Part shown: positions 35,101-42,573 of the stretch, piece by piece
How the letters are laid out: each line of letters begins with the position of its first letter
Position numbering within the stretch: the stretch's first letter is position 1
Translations under genes and position numbers: made by a program
Notes under the pieces: model-generated
What the model saw: only the letters and a program-made list of their open reading frames with translations
Database searches by the model: none
Told to the model about the DNA's origin: nothing
From: CBDHGY01 sp965263325
GTDB taxonomy: Bacteria > Pseudomonadota > Alphaproteobacteria > Caulobacterales > Hyphomonadaceae
DNA length: 64,000 nucleotides
NCBI GenBank assembly: GCA_965263325.1
Contig: CBDHGY010000002.1
Span: 248,001 to 312,000 of the forward strand
Reading direction: 5' to 3'

Positions 35101-35442
35101 CCCAATGAATCGTTCAGAGCGACAATACAGGAACTCGAACTTTTGCTGGATGATGCCGATGTGATGCTTAGCGGAGATGCGACAGTTGCAAGCAGGAATG
35201 AGCCTGCTCCGCGGTCTATTTCCTCGCGGATTTCGCAAATTCGAGGCTGGGGTTGGTTCACGCAGGCACCTACCACTGGTTCGAACAGACGAGATCTTGA
35301 GCTTGCTAAAGAGGAATTGGATCGTGCGTTGCAAATTCTTCGGAGTGCCCAACAAGACATTGCTAGTTTGCAAAACGCGCTTGAGGCGGCTGGCGCACCA
35401 TATGTGCCGGGAAGCGGTGTGCCTGATTGGGAACGAGACTAG
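32143..35442 (+). CDS. Exported sortilin/VPS10-type BNR-repeat protein (paralogue B)
   Basis: A 1099-residue paralogue of the protein encoded divergently next door. It shares the order SIGPAYPSGRISDFAF, RNAGTTW, SQGPLWSDGGDRGLFKTTDG, GGTQDNNS, TDDGVISVTEDNGENW, a VRRITGPYKKGLHRIAWDLR Ig segment and a closing AAGAPYVPGSGVP. The start is TTG 32143, with a purine-rich GGGGGGAAG just upstream and a signal-anchor-like N-terminus (PTILLIGIVALGLGIGVASV). It probably acts outside the cytoplasmic membrane. Substrate and activity are unknown; the Asp-box repeats argue for a multi-bladed propeller that binds peptide or glycan. Confidence 0.83.
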   Translation: MGIFSRPTILLIGIVALGLGIGVASVASSQSSENEPDSPLASLPLRSIGPAYPSGRISDFAFFSEGHHHYLVGTASGGLWRTRNAGTTWTPIFDNEGTYAIGVVEIAPSDEKIVWVGTGENNAQRSVAFGDGVYKSTDGGATWQNMGLKESGHISQIWIDPEQPDTVLVASQGPLWSDGGDRGLFKTTDGGETWDQILSIDEYTGVNEFVVDPDNFDNIVASSYQRRRHVWVLINGGPGSGIHRTIDGGASWTEVEAGLPKDDMGRIGLAMAPSDHDMLYAIIEGQPDEQGIYRSLDFGQNWEKRSSHMTTSPQYYNEIVVDPHDKNTLYSLDTFSKRSTDGGKTFTDLGAAHRHVDDHALWIDETNTDHMIIGGDGGIYETWDGGELWKHVNNLPIVQFYRVQPDNAEPFYNVCGGTQDNNSLCGPSRTNLTHGIVNSDWHIVLGGDGYKPQIDPRDPNTIYAQYQYGGLVRYDKRTQERVFLTPQPPIGEPAYKWNWNTPLLISPHNPDRIYYAAEYLFASNDRGNNWEIISPDLTRQIDRNALEVMGRVWSVDAIAKNDSTSIFGAAIALSESPLEEGLIYVGTDDGVISVTEDNGENWRHDKSVRGVPEMTLVEDIIASVHDPDVAYAVFDNHKRNDHKPYVYRTSNRGNGWRSIAGDLPEWGAVHTIAEDHVDPNLLFVGTEFGLFYSQNGGRNWTQLKSNFPTIDVRDIEIQRRENDLVVGTFGRGIYILDDYSALRTPTADINASEATLFPVRDAWLYVEGDLWGGAGGPQAFNGDNFWYAENPQFGAVFTYTLRDGLKSLSDTRRAAEIEIAKEGGDTPYPSWDVLRTEDREDEPAILFTVEDSDGNIVRRITGPYKKGLHRIAWDLRYPSPDPVQLVAPNLSPFSSPPVGPMVVPGEYIVTLSKRIDGIVTPLSEPQSFTVKPLHDTPEATDDRQQVLAFQRETSDIARAVSAASASSSDLRNQLAHLKLSVENVETPNESFRATIQELELLLDDADVMLSGDATVASRNEPAPRSISSRISQIRGWGWFTQAPTTGSNRRDLELAKEELDRALQILRSAQQDIASLQNALEAAGAPYVPGSGVPDWERD

Positions 35443-35510
35443 TCGGTGCCTCTGCGCAATAAAAAGCGCGTAATTAAGTGCGGGTAGATTGACAAGAAAT
35501 AGAGGTTTGA

Positions 35511-36347
35511 TTGGAAACACAGTTTACAGAGATTGAGGGGCAACGGATTGCTTATATCATAGCTGGTTCGCAGGAACGGACTGTTGTATTCATCCACGGG
35601 AACTCTTCGTGCAAATCCGCTTTTGTGAACCAATTTCCAGCATTAGTTGGGGAGGGGTTAGGTATTTTGGCATTTGACCTTCCAGGCCATGGCGAGAGCG
35701 CAGATGCTGGGAATCCTGAGACGGGCTATACCATCCCGGCATATGCAAAAACTGCTGCCCAACTTTGTGACAAGCTAGACTTGAGTTTGCCAGTTCTTTG
35801 TGGCTGGTCATTGGGCGGGCATATCGCCATAGAAATGTCCGGATCCAGAAGTGACTATAGCGGGTTAACTATCTGCGGAACTCCGCCTGTTGGACCGGGT
35901 ATTGAACATGCAGAGCGTGCGTTTTTGCCGGTTGAAGTCGGAGATGTGACGGGCGCTGAAGCACCCTCTGAAAGTCGCTTGAACGCATACATAAAGGCAG
36001 TGTACGGATCTTTGGACACCGTCCCAGAAGTGCTTCGAGATGCTGGTTTTCGCGCGGACGGGCGTAGTCGGTCTACGATGTTTACCCATTGGGTGTCAGG
36101 AGAGAGCGGTCATGATCAACGAAGTATCGTTCAAAATTGGAGAAAGCCTCTACTCGTCATTCATGGGGCCGACGATGCGTTTGTCTCGGCAGATTACATC
36201 AAAGAACTGGATATGCCTGGTGATGGGAGGAGTGAGGTGCTTCGGTTGATAGACAACTGCGGGCATGCACCATTTCTTGAAAGGCCTGACGCATTTAACA
36301 AGCTGATTTTGGAATTCTGTAAGCGTAGTTTTGGCGATGACTTATAA
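35511..36347 (+). CDS. Alpha/beta hydrolase
   Basis: A 278-residue single-domain hydrolase without a signal peptide. The oxyanion-hole segment is FIHGNSS (about 27-33). The nucleophile is Ser100 in CGWSLGGH. The acid is in the HGADDAF region and the histidine is in NCGHAPFLERP near the end. The start is TTG 35511, with AGAGG 5 nt before it; no in-frame ATG lies near. The substrate is not predictable. It begins 68 bp after the BNR-repeat gene and precedes the DUF2817 gene, so it probably belongs to this block of hydrolytic functions. Confidence 0.87.
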   Translation: METQFTEIEGQRIAYIIAGSQERTVVFIHGNSSCKSAFVNQFPALVGEGLGILAFDLPGHGESADAGNPETGYTIPAYAKTAAQLCDKLDLSLPVLCGWSLGGHIAIEMSGSRSDYSGLTICGTPPVGPGIEHAERAFLPVEVGDVTGAEAPSESRLNAYIKAVYGSLDTVPEVLRDAGFRADGRSRSTMFTHWVSGESGHDQRSIVQNWRKPLLVIHGADDAFVSADYIKELDMPGDGRSEVLRLIDNCGHAPFLERPDAFNKLILEFCKRSFGDDL

Positions 36348-36384
36348 AGTGATTTTGTCATCCTCATAGATTTGGAGTGAATCG

Positions 36385-37476
36385 ATGAATGCACCCTCGT
36401 TCTTTTCTGGCAGTTATGCTCAGGCAAGAGAAAAGTTTATCGCAGCGTGCCATGCTCGCGAACTCAAGGTTGATAGTCGGAAAAATACGAACGTTAAAGG
36501 CGTTGCGGGCGAAGATCTTCACATGGATATCGCTCAAATCGGTCACCCAAACGCATCCAAGACGTTGTTCCTGATGAGCGGCACACACGGTGTCGAAGGC
36601 TATTGTGGATCAGGAGCTCAAATCGGATTTTTGACAACAGGCTGGTTTTCAGACCTGCCAGCAGACACCAAAGTTGTGCTTGTTCATGCGATGAACCCGT
36701 TTGGGTTCTCGCACGACCGGCGAGTGAACGAAGATAATGTCGATCTGAATCGGAATTTTATGAATTTTTCGGTCGATGAGTTGCCATTGAGTGAATACGC
36801 AAACATCCATGCTCACGTATTGCCGGAGGAGTGGGAAGGGCCTGCGAAGAAAGAAGCAAATGCCGCCTTAGCAGCATTTATCGAACAGCACGGTGCAAAG
36901 GCGTTTCAGGCAGCCGTATCGGGAGGCCAATACTCACACAAGGACGGTATTTTCTACGGTGGTCGACAGCCAACCTGGTCAAACACAACCTTCCGATCTG
37001 TCTTGGTGGATTATGCGAGTGACGCCCGGCTTGTCGGGTTCGTCGATTTTCATACCGGTCTTGGACCCTACGGGTATGGTGAGCTGATATCACTTGGCTC
37101 CGATGATCAAAAGGCGCGCGCCTATCGATGGTATGGGGATCAGGTAACTGATCCAGACAAAGGAACATCCAGCTCAGCGCCGCTTGTCGGGACGGTCGGT
37201 CACGGTGTAGCGGAGATGCTTCCTGACGCCGCAATTGCGTTTATCGGGCTGGAATACGGAACGCGTGATATCAATACCGTTCTCACTGCTCTTCGCGGTG
37301 ATAATTGGTTATATCATAAGGGCGTTGTCGATAGCGATCTTGGAAGGCGCATAAAATCTGAAATTCGTGACGCCTTTTATCCTGAATATGATGACTGGAA
37401 AACCCAGGTTTGGGATCGTGCATGTGAAGTTGTGAGCTTAGCATTGAAGGGGATAAGTACAGAGCAAGTTTCGTAA
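36385..37476 (+). CDS. DUF2817 / M14-like zinc carboxypeptidase-type protein
   Basis: A 363-residue protein of the DUF2817 family, related to M14 carboxypeptidases. The zinc motif is His68-x-x-Glu71 in SGTHGVEG, followed by NPFGFSHDRRVNEDNVDLNRNF and the later third ligand in DFHTGLGPYG. No signal peptide is visible, so it is probably cytoplasmic and may process imported peptides. It sits 37 bp after the alpha/beta hydrolase gene on the same strand, so an operon is likely. Family membership is clear and the true substrate is unknown. Confidence 0.88.
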   Translation: MNAPSFFSGSYAQAREKFIAACHARELKVDSRKNTNVKGVAGEDLHMDIAQIGHPNASKTLFLMSGTHGVEGYCGSGAQIGFLTTGWFSDLPADTKVVLVHAMNPFGFSHDRRVNEDNVDLNRNFMNFSVDELPLSEYANIHAHVLPEEWEGPAKKEANAALAAFIEQHGAKAFQAAVSGGQYSHKDGIFYGGRQPTWSNTTFRSVLVDYASDARLVGFVDFHTGLGPYGYGELISLGSDDQKARAYRWYGDQVTDPDKGTSSSAPLVGTVGHGVAEMLPDAAIAFIGLEYGTRDINTVLTALRGDNWLYHKGVVDSDLGRRIKSEIRDAFYPEYDDWKTQVWDRACEVVSLALKGISTEQVS

Positions 37477-37543
37477 AGCAAAGATGACCGATCGCTATAG
37501 TCGGGCGTCTCAACACTGCTCCGTTGCAGTATTATCGGTTATC

Positions 37544-37611
37544 AGCCCACGAAATTCATTTCGTTTTTCGGATCCCAAAACTCAATACTTGAGTTGAAAG
37601 CCTAGTGGGCT
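37544..37611 (+). promoter_or_regulatory. Possible structured leader upstream of the TonB receptor gene
   Basis: AGCCCAC (37544-37550) pairs with GTGGGCT (37605-37611). They enclose two further hairpins, CGAAA-TTCA-TTTCG (37550-37563) and AACTCAA-TAC-TTGAGTT (37579-37595). This makes a three-way-junction-like element about 135 nt before the receptor start. It could be a cis-regulatory RNA, an operator or chance. No known riboswitch class is recognised. Confidence 0.35.
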
Positions 37612-37745
37612 TGCTGTTGAGAAAAAACGAACCTCTTTATCGACGTAACACATCAGTTCAAAAACCGTCACTAAATGTTCGCATAGACGTCATTGATTGG
37701 TGACCCAATAAGCGCATCTGCCTCTCGATATTTATGGAGGGGTTT

Positions 37746-40547
37746 ATGACTCGCTATCTTTCGACGACGGCGCTGGCAACCATTGCGTTTGCTGCTGTTA
37801 CTCCGCTGGCTTCAGCACAGATCATTTCAGGCACGGTTACGGACGCTTCGGGTGAGGCACCTTTGCAGGGTGCAATCGTAACAATCGATGGCCTCAACCG
37901 CACGGCTAGCACCGACCGATCCGGTGAGTATCGCCTGACCAATGTACCGGCTGGCGATTACACCGTAACGGTTTCATATATTGGTGCTGACTCTGTGAGC
38001 CGCGAAGTGATGGTTCCTGAGGCAGGAGCCACGCTTGACTTTACCCTTGGAAGCGATGTTCGATATCTCGATAACGTTTTGGTTGTTGGTAGCCAGGCCG
38101 CGCAAGCCGGCGCGATTAACCAGCAACGCGCAGCTGATACAATTCTATCCGTGATCGACTCAGATGGTCTCGGAAATTTCCCTGACACAACGGTCGCCGA
38201 TTCTTTGCAGCGTGTTCCTGGTCTGTCCATTGTGACTGACCAAGGTGAAGGACGTTACGTTTCCATTCGCGGCATAAACACCGACCTTGTTGCGGCATCC
38301 ATCAACGGCGTGCGGACGCCGTCACCTGAAGATCGCCGCGGTGTCTTGCTGGATGGTGTTCCATCTGACCTGCTAGACGGCATTGAAGTTCAAAAATCGC
38401 TAACACCAGATGTTGATGCCGACAGCCTCGGCGGCATCATCAACCTGAAGACGATTTCTGCGTTTGATCGCAAAGGTATGTTTATGCGTGCCAAACTCGA
38501 AGGACAGTACAACGAGATTACCGAAGAGATCTCACCGAAGGCGACATTCACATATTCTAATGTCTTCAACGATACGCTCGGTGTTGCGGTGTCGCTGAAC
38601 TATCAAGACCTGCGAATTGAAGCGCACAACAATGAGATCGGTGAGTTCGGTTTTGAAAATGGCGTTGCATATCTGAACGACGATTATGAGCATCGCTGGT
38701 ACGACCTAACCCGTGAGCGCCTTGGTCTTGTTGCGAACTTTGACTGGCAGGCCAGCGAGAGCACAGATCTCTATCTGCGCACTCTGATCAACCAGTACAA
38801 GGACGATGAAGTTCGAAACAAATTTGAGTTCCGTGATCTCGACGACGTTGAAGATGGCGGCGGCATTATCGCGCCTGGCGCGACATCAGTTCCGCTTAAC
38901 GAAATGGACGCTGAAGTCCGCGTGCGGGAAGAAACCCGGAACATCCAAACAATCGCGCTAGGCGGATCAACTGCTCTTGATACGTGGACGTTTGAATATG
39001 AAGCCTCTTACGCATTTGCTGACGAGCAGGATGATAACAATCACGACGTGACATTCCGTTTCGAAGATGTTCAGGACTTTGCATCCGGTGACGGTCTTGT
39101 CGTATTCAGTCTCGCAAACCCAGAAACTCCTCGAATTTCTGGAGATCAGGGTATCATCGATGCGATCTACACGCCGGGTAACTATGCGCTTGACGCATTT
39201 GAGCGGGAGTTTTCGGTCAATGAAGATACAGAGATTTCAGCCAAATTCGACGTGTCTAAGGAGGCCTTGCTAGGCGACACGCCTGTCACATGGAAGGGTG
39301 GATTTAAACTGCGTGATCGCGAGAAGACACGCGATGAAGATTTCCTGTTCTTTGAGCCAGATCTCAACTTGGCAGATTTCGCACGAAACACTTTCATTAC
39401 CGATTGGCGCCTTGCGAACCCGCAGCCGACATGGCCAGATCCAGCATTGACAACACCTTTGCGTGGACAGTTTAACGATCCAACAGATCCGGATTATGAT
39501 GCAGAAGGCTCATTCTTCGACTCAAATATTGCAGATTACGCAATTGATGAGCAAATCCTCGCACTATACGGCATGGGCACGTTCAAGTTTGACAAACTGA
39601 CACTGGTCGCCGGTGTTCGTGTTGAGCAGACAGACGTTGATCTGGAAGGTCGCACGGTTGCAGAGGATGATTTAACTGCAACCACGACCCAGTTTTCAAA
39701 CGATTATACAAATGTGCTGCCTAGCATTAATGCTAAGTACGAATTCAATGACAAGCTAATTGGCCGCGCTGCATACTATGCGGCTGTTGTTCGCCCAGCA
39801 TTTGGCGACATGGCACCGTTCGCTGAAATCAACGACGATCGCGACGAAGCCGTAGTGGGTAATCCAAACCTAGATCCCTACGAAGCTGATAACTTTGATC
39901 TCGGTATTGAGTTCTACCCAACAGAATTGTCTGTGTTGTCTGCAGGCGTCTTCTACAAAAGCATAGAGAACGCTATCTTTGGTGCAACATTTGACACTGC
40001 AGATGTGCCATCAAACGTTAGTTTGGATGCGATACCAGCTGATCTTATCGGCGGGATTGAAGAAATCGGAACTTTCATCAATGTTGATGACAGCGAAATT
40101 TGGGGCCTAGAACTCAACTATGTTCAGGACATGGGCGACCTAAACGAAAGCCTTGAAGGTTTCCTCGTTTCAGCCAACCTGACCCTGACAGATTCAGAAA
40201 GCACTTTGCCGGATGGCCGCGCGGTTCGCTTCCTGAACCAGGCGGACACGGTTTGGAACCTTGCGCTTGGTTACGACAAAGGCCCTTGGGACTTGCGAGT
40301 ATCGGCAAACTTCCGCGGCAACAATCTGGATGAACTGATCGATGCAGATCTCGATCGTACGATTGATGATCGTACGCTCGTTGAGGCGTCTGCGAAGTAC
40401 AAGATCAACGATCAGTTCCAGGTTTATGTTGAAGGCAAAAACCTAACCGATGAGCCAGAGTATTACTACTTCGGCGATCAAAGCCGCCTCATGCAGTATG
40501 ATGAGTTTGGCTCAAGCTACATCTTTGGTGTTCGCTGGACATATTAA
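37746..40547 (+). CDS. TonB-dependent outer-membrane receptor with N-terminal carboxypeptidase-regulatory-like domain
   Basis: A 933-residue outer-membrane transporter. The signal peptide ends at PLASA (residue about 24). Next come a CarboxypepD-reg-like beta domain (GTVTDASGEAPLQGAIVTI to about residue 100), a plug (about 125-240, with VADSLQRVPGLSI, YVSIRGIN and LGGIINLKT) and a 22-strand barrel ending in the aromatic Tyr. The start is ATG 37746, with GGAGG 6 nt upstream. A strong terminator and then a phytase gene follow, so the ligand may be inositol phosphate or a phosphate-rich organic. That link is by neighbourhood only. Confidence 0.92.
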   Translation: MTRYLSTTALATIAFAAVTPLASAQIISGTVTDASGEAPLQGAIVTIDGLNRTASTDRSGEYRLTNVPAGDYTVTVSYIGADSVSREVMVPEAGATLDFTLGSDVRYLDNVLVVGSQAAQAGAINQQRAADTILSVIDSDGLGNFPDTTVADSLQRVPGLSIVTDQGEGRYVSIRGINTDLVAASINGVRTPSPEDRRGVLLDGVPSDLLDGIEVQKSLTPDVDADSLGGIINLKTISAFDRKGMFMRAKLEGQYNEITEEISPKATFTYSNVFNDTLGVAVSLNYQDLRIEAHNNEIGEFGFENGVAYLNDDYEHRWYDLTRERLGLVANFDWQASESTDLYLRTLINQYKDDEVRNKFEFRDLDDVEDGGGIIAPGATSVPLNEMDAEVRVREETRNIQTIALGGSTALDTWTFEYEASYAFADEQDDNNHDVTFRFEDVQDFASGDGLVVFSLANPETPRISGDQGIIDAIYTPGNYALDAFEREFSVNEDTEISAKFDVSKEALLGDTPVTWKGGFKLRDREKTRDEDFLFFEPDLNLADFARNTFITDWRLANPQPTWPDPALTTPLRGQFNDPTDPDYDAEGSFFDSNIADYAIDEQILALYGMGTFKFDKLTLVAGVRVEQTDVDLEGRTVAEDDLTATTTQFSNDYTNVLPSINAKYEFNDKLIGRAAYYAAVVRPAFGDMAPFAEINDDRDEAVVGNPNLDPYEADNFDLGIEFYPTELSVLSAGVFYKSIENAIFGATFDTADVPSNVSLDAIPADLIGGIEEIGTFINVDDSEIWGLELNYVQDMGDLNESLEGFLVSANLTLTDSESTLPDGRAVRFLNQADTVWNLALGYDKGPWDLRVSANFRGNNLDELIDADLDRTIDDRTLVEASAKYKINDQFQVYVEGKNLTDEPEYYYFGDQSRLMQYDEFGSSYIFGVRWTY

Positions 40548-40569
40548 GCGCACCTGACTAATCCTCCTC

Positions 40570-40604
40570 GGCCGGGCTGCGTTCGCGTTGCCCGGCCTTT
40601 TTTT
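40570..40604 (+). terminator. Strong Rho-independent terminator after the TonB receptor gene
   Basis: GGCCGGGC (40570-40577) pairs perfectly with GCCCGGCC (40590-40597) over a 12-nt loop, followed by seven T. It lies between the receptor stop and the phytase start. The phytase must therefore rely on read-through, which would give more receptor than phytase mRNA. Confidence 0.93.
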
Positions 40605-40624
40605 AAACTGAATGAGACCCCTTC

Positions 40625-41650
40625 ATGACACGCCATTCTATCGCCGCTTTTTCCCTGCTTCTTGCATCTGCCTGTGCCACTGCGCCGGAAGTTCTGCCAT
40701 TTGAAATCGCTGAGATTCCGGCATCTGTTGAGACAGATCCAATTGCGAGCGTAAATGATGACCGAGCGGATGACCCGGCGGTTTGGGTCAATACATCCGA
40801 TCCGGCAAAGTCGTTGATCCTCGGCACGGATAAGGAAGCCGGGCTCTATGTTTATGATCTTGACGGCAAGACGCGCCAATTCCTCGAAGTTGGCCGGATT
40901 AACAATGTCGACATTCGCGGAAATATCGCGGTGGCCAGCAATGATGAAACACAGGCACTGTCCTGGTTTGAAATTACAGGCAGATCAGCTCAGCCGGTAA
41001 CGCATATTGGTGACACCCCTGTGGACAAAGTGGAACCATATGGAGTTTGTCTCGGCCAAGACGAAAATGGCCTCGTCGCGTCGCCGACCTATAAAGATGG
41101 CAGCATCCAATTCTGGCGCGCTGTGAGGGGTTCGGGCGGCGGCATATCTGCTTCGCTTGAACGAACCACAAAACTGCCTTCGCAGTTGGAAGGCTGTGTA
41201 TTTGATGAACGCCAAGGATTGGTCTTTATCGGAGAAGAAGCCTTTGGTATTTGGTCATTACAATATAGCGAGGACACCGCTGAGCCGATCGTGGTCGACC
41301 GAATTGCTGACAGCAATGGCCTGGTAGAAGATACTGAAGGTCTTAGCATCTGGCGAGGGCCGAATGGTGGCGGCTACCTTGTTGCTTCCGCACAGGCCGC
41401 AGACCGTTTCGTTGTTTATGATGTTCAAGCCCCCCACGCACCGCGCGGAATATTTAAAACGGTCGCCAGCGTTGATGGATCGATAGATGAAGTAACGCAC
41501 ACGGACGGTCTTGATGTTGTCTCTCAAGCGTTACCAGACTATCCCGAGGGTCTTTTCGTCGCGCAAGATGACGGTAATCCAATCAGCGGGCAAAACCAAA
41601 ATTTCAAACTTGTTGATTGGGCTATGATTAGGCAAGCGCTGGGCTTATGA
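40625..41650 (+). CDS. Beta-propeller phytase (3-phytase), exported
   Basis: A 341-residue member of the BPP phytase family, which releases phosphate from phytate using calcium. The diagnostic DDPAVWVN lies at 49-56, with later NNVDIRGN and LEGCVFDE segments of the propeller. The N-terminus is a signal sequence with Cys17 in LLASAC, an imperfect lipobox, so it may be a lipoprotein. It follows the TonB receptor after a terminator; receptor-phytase pairs are a known arrangement in aquatic alphaproteobacteria. It would act in the periplasm or at the outer membrane. Confidence 0.92.
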   Translation: MTRHSIAAFSLLLASACATAPEVLPFEIAEIPASVETDPIASVNDDRADDPAVWVNTSDPAKSLILGTDKEAGLYVYDLDGKTRQFLEVGRINNVDIRGNIAVASNDETQALSWFEITGRSAQPVTHIGDTPVDKVEPYGVCLGQDENGLVASPTYKDGSIQFWRAVRGSGGGISASLERTTKLPSQLEGCVFDERQGLVFIGEEAFGIWSLQYSEDTAEPIVVDRIADSNGLVEDTEGLSIWRGPNGGGYLVASAQAADRFVVYDVQAPHAPRGIFKTVASVDGSIDEVTHTDGLDVVSQALPDYPEGLFVAQDDGNPISGQNQNFKLVDWAMIRQALGL

Positions 41651-41653
41651 ATG

Positions 41654-41956
41654 TTAGTCAAGAAAGATTATGTTTTGAACAAGTGTCGCCGGTTTGGAAA
41701 TTGTCGAACTGAAATGGTTCGGGCGCATTGTTTTGTAGCGAAGCGACGTGTATGGACTATCGGTGGGGTGATGCTGGCCGATAACTTGGGAAACATTGTT
41801 CCCGTGCTCGTGGAGTAGATCTTTGTGATTGTGCCGCGATAGTGCAAGCCGGGGGGCATCAACACAGCGAATTGGATGATATGGGGCGATGTTTTGAAAT
41901 AGCGAAAAGGCGTTTCTGTCATCACCACTCGCTAATTCAGCAATCTTAAAGCTCAC
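41654..41956 (-). CDS. Doubtful hypothetical protein downstream of the Lrp-type regulator
   Basis: A 100-codon frame starting GTG at 41956, 18 bp after the regulator's stop on the same strand. GAGGGA is present but about 14 nt away, which is long. The product is histidine-rich and matches nothing I know. It could be a real small gene in the regulator's transcript or a chance frame in an otherwise empty 324-bp gap. Nothing else is visible in this gap. Confidence 0.25.
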   Translation of the reverse strand: MSFKIAELASGDDRNAFSLFQNIAPYHPIRCVDAPRLALSRHNHKDLLHEHGNNVSQVIGQHHPTDSPYTSLRYKTMRPNHFSSTISKPATLVQNIIFLD

Positions 41957-41974
41957 ATTCTGTGGACAATTCCC

Positions 41975-42454
41975 TCACCTCTGATCAAGCGCAATGTAAG
42001 ATGTTTCTTTAACCTCTTCCATAACCGGGAAAGTTGACGTCTGAAGTACGCCGGGGAGGTTGGCGATAACTTCACCGAGGAGCTCACGATAAGCTTGCAT
42101 GTTGCGTGTGCGGATTTTTAACAAATAGTCTATTCCGCCCGTCATCATGCAGCATGACATAACTTCGGGAATGTTCTGTATAGCTCGATTAAACTCTTCA
42201 AGATTCTTCATTTTCGTGCTGCTGAGCGTAACTTGCACGTAAACCAGATGAGCTTTTCGGACTTTGACGGGATCTATTTCGGCTCGGTAGCCTTTAATGT
42301 AACCCTCATTCTCTAGCTTTCGCACGCGCTTCAGGCAGGGGGATTTGCTCAACCCAACGTGTTCTGCGAGTTCCACAATAGACATACGCCCGTCGGATTG
42401 GAGTTGCTTCAAAATCTGAATGTCGAATTTGTCTAATGGGGCCAAAAAGTCCAT
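41975..42454 (-). CDS. putR: Lrp/AsnC family regulator, probable proline-responsive activator of putA
   Basis: A 159-residue feast/famine regulator. A winged helix-turn-helix occupies about 8-65 (LDKFDIQILKQLQSDGRMS to CLKRVRKLENEGYIKGY). The RAM ligand/oligomerisation domain occupies about 70-150. It is divergent from putA across a 119-bp AT-rich gap. In Agrobacterium, Rhodobacter and Caulobacter relatives an Lrp-type PutR in this position activates putA in response to proline. The same control is the natural inference here; other amino acids are possible as effectors. Confidence 0.85.
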   Translation of the reverse strand: MDFLAPLDKFDIQILKQLQSDGRMSIVELAEHVGLSKSPCLKRVRKLENEGYIKGYRAEIDPVKVRKAHLVYVQVTLSSTKMKNLEEFNRAIQNIPEVMSCCMMTGGIDYLLKIRTRNMQAYRELLGEVIANLPGVLQTSTFPVMEEVKETSYIALDQR

Positions 42455-42573
42455 AACAGAGAAACTTTCGATCAGTATGGTGCGGAATATGAGTTAATTA
42501 TATCATATATATTGCAAAATAAGAACCCAAACACTTTTCGCCTTTGCTACTATTTTGCCTAGAGGAGTGTGCC

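Noticed and set aside
37550..37567. CGAAA-TTCA-TTTCG plus T-run as a terminator of the DUF2817 gene
   Set aside because: The stem is only 5 bp and AT-rich; it fits better as part of the larger structured element, so no terminator is called.
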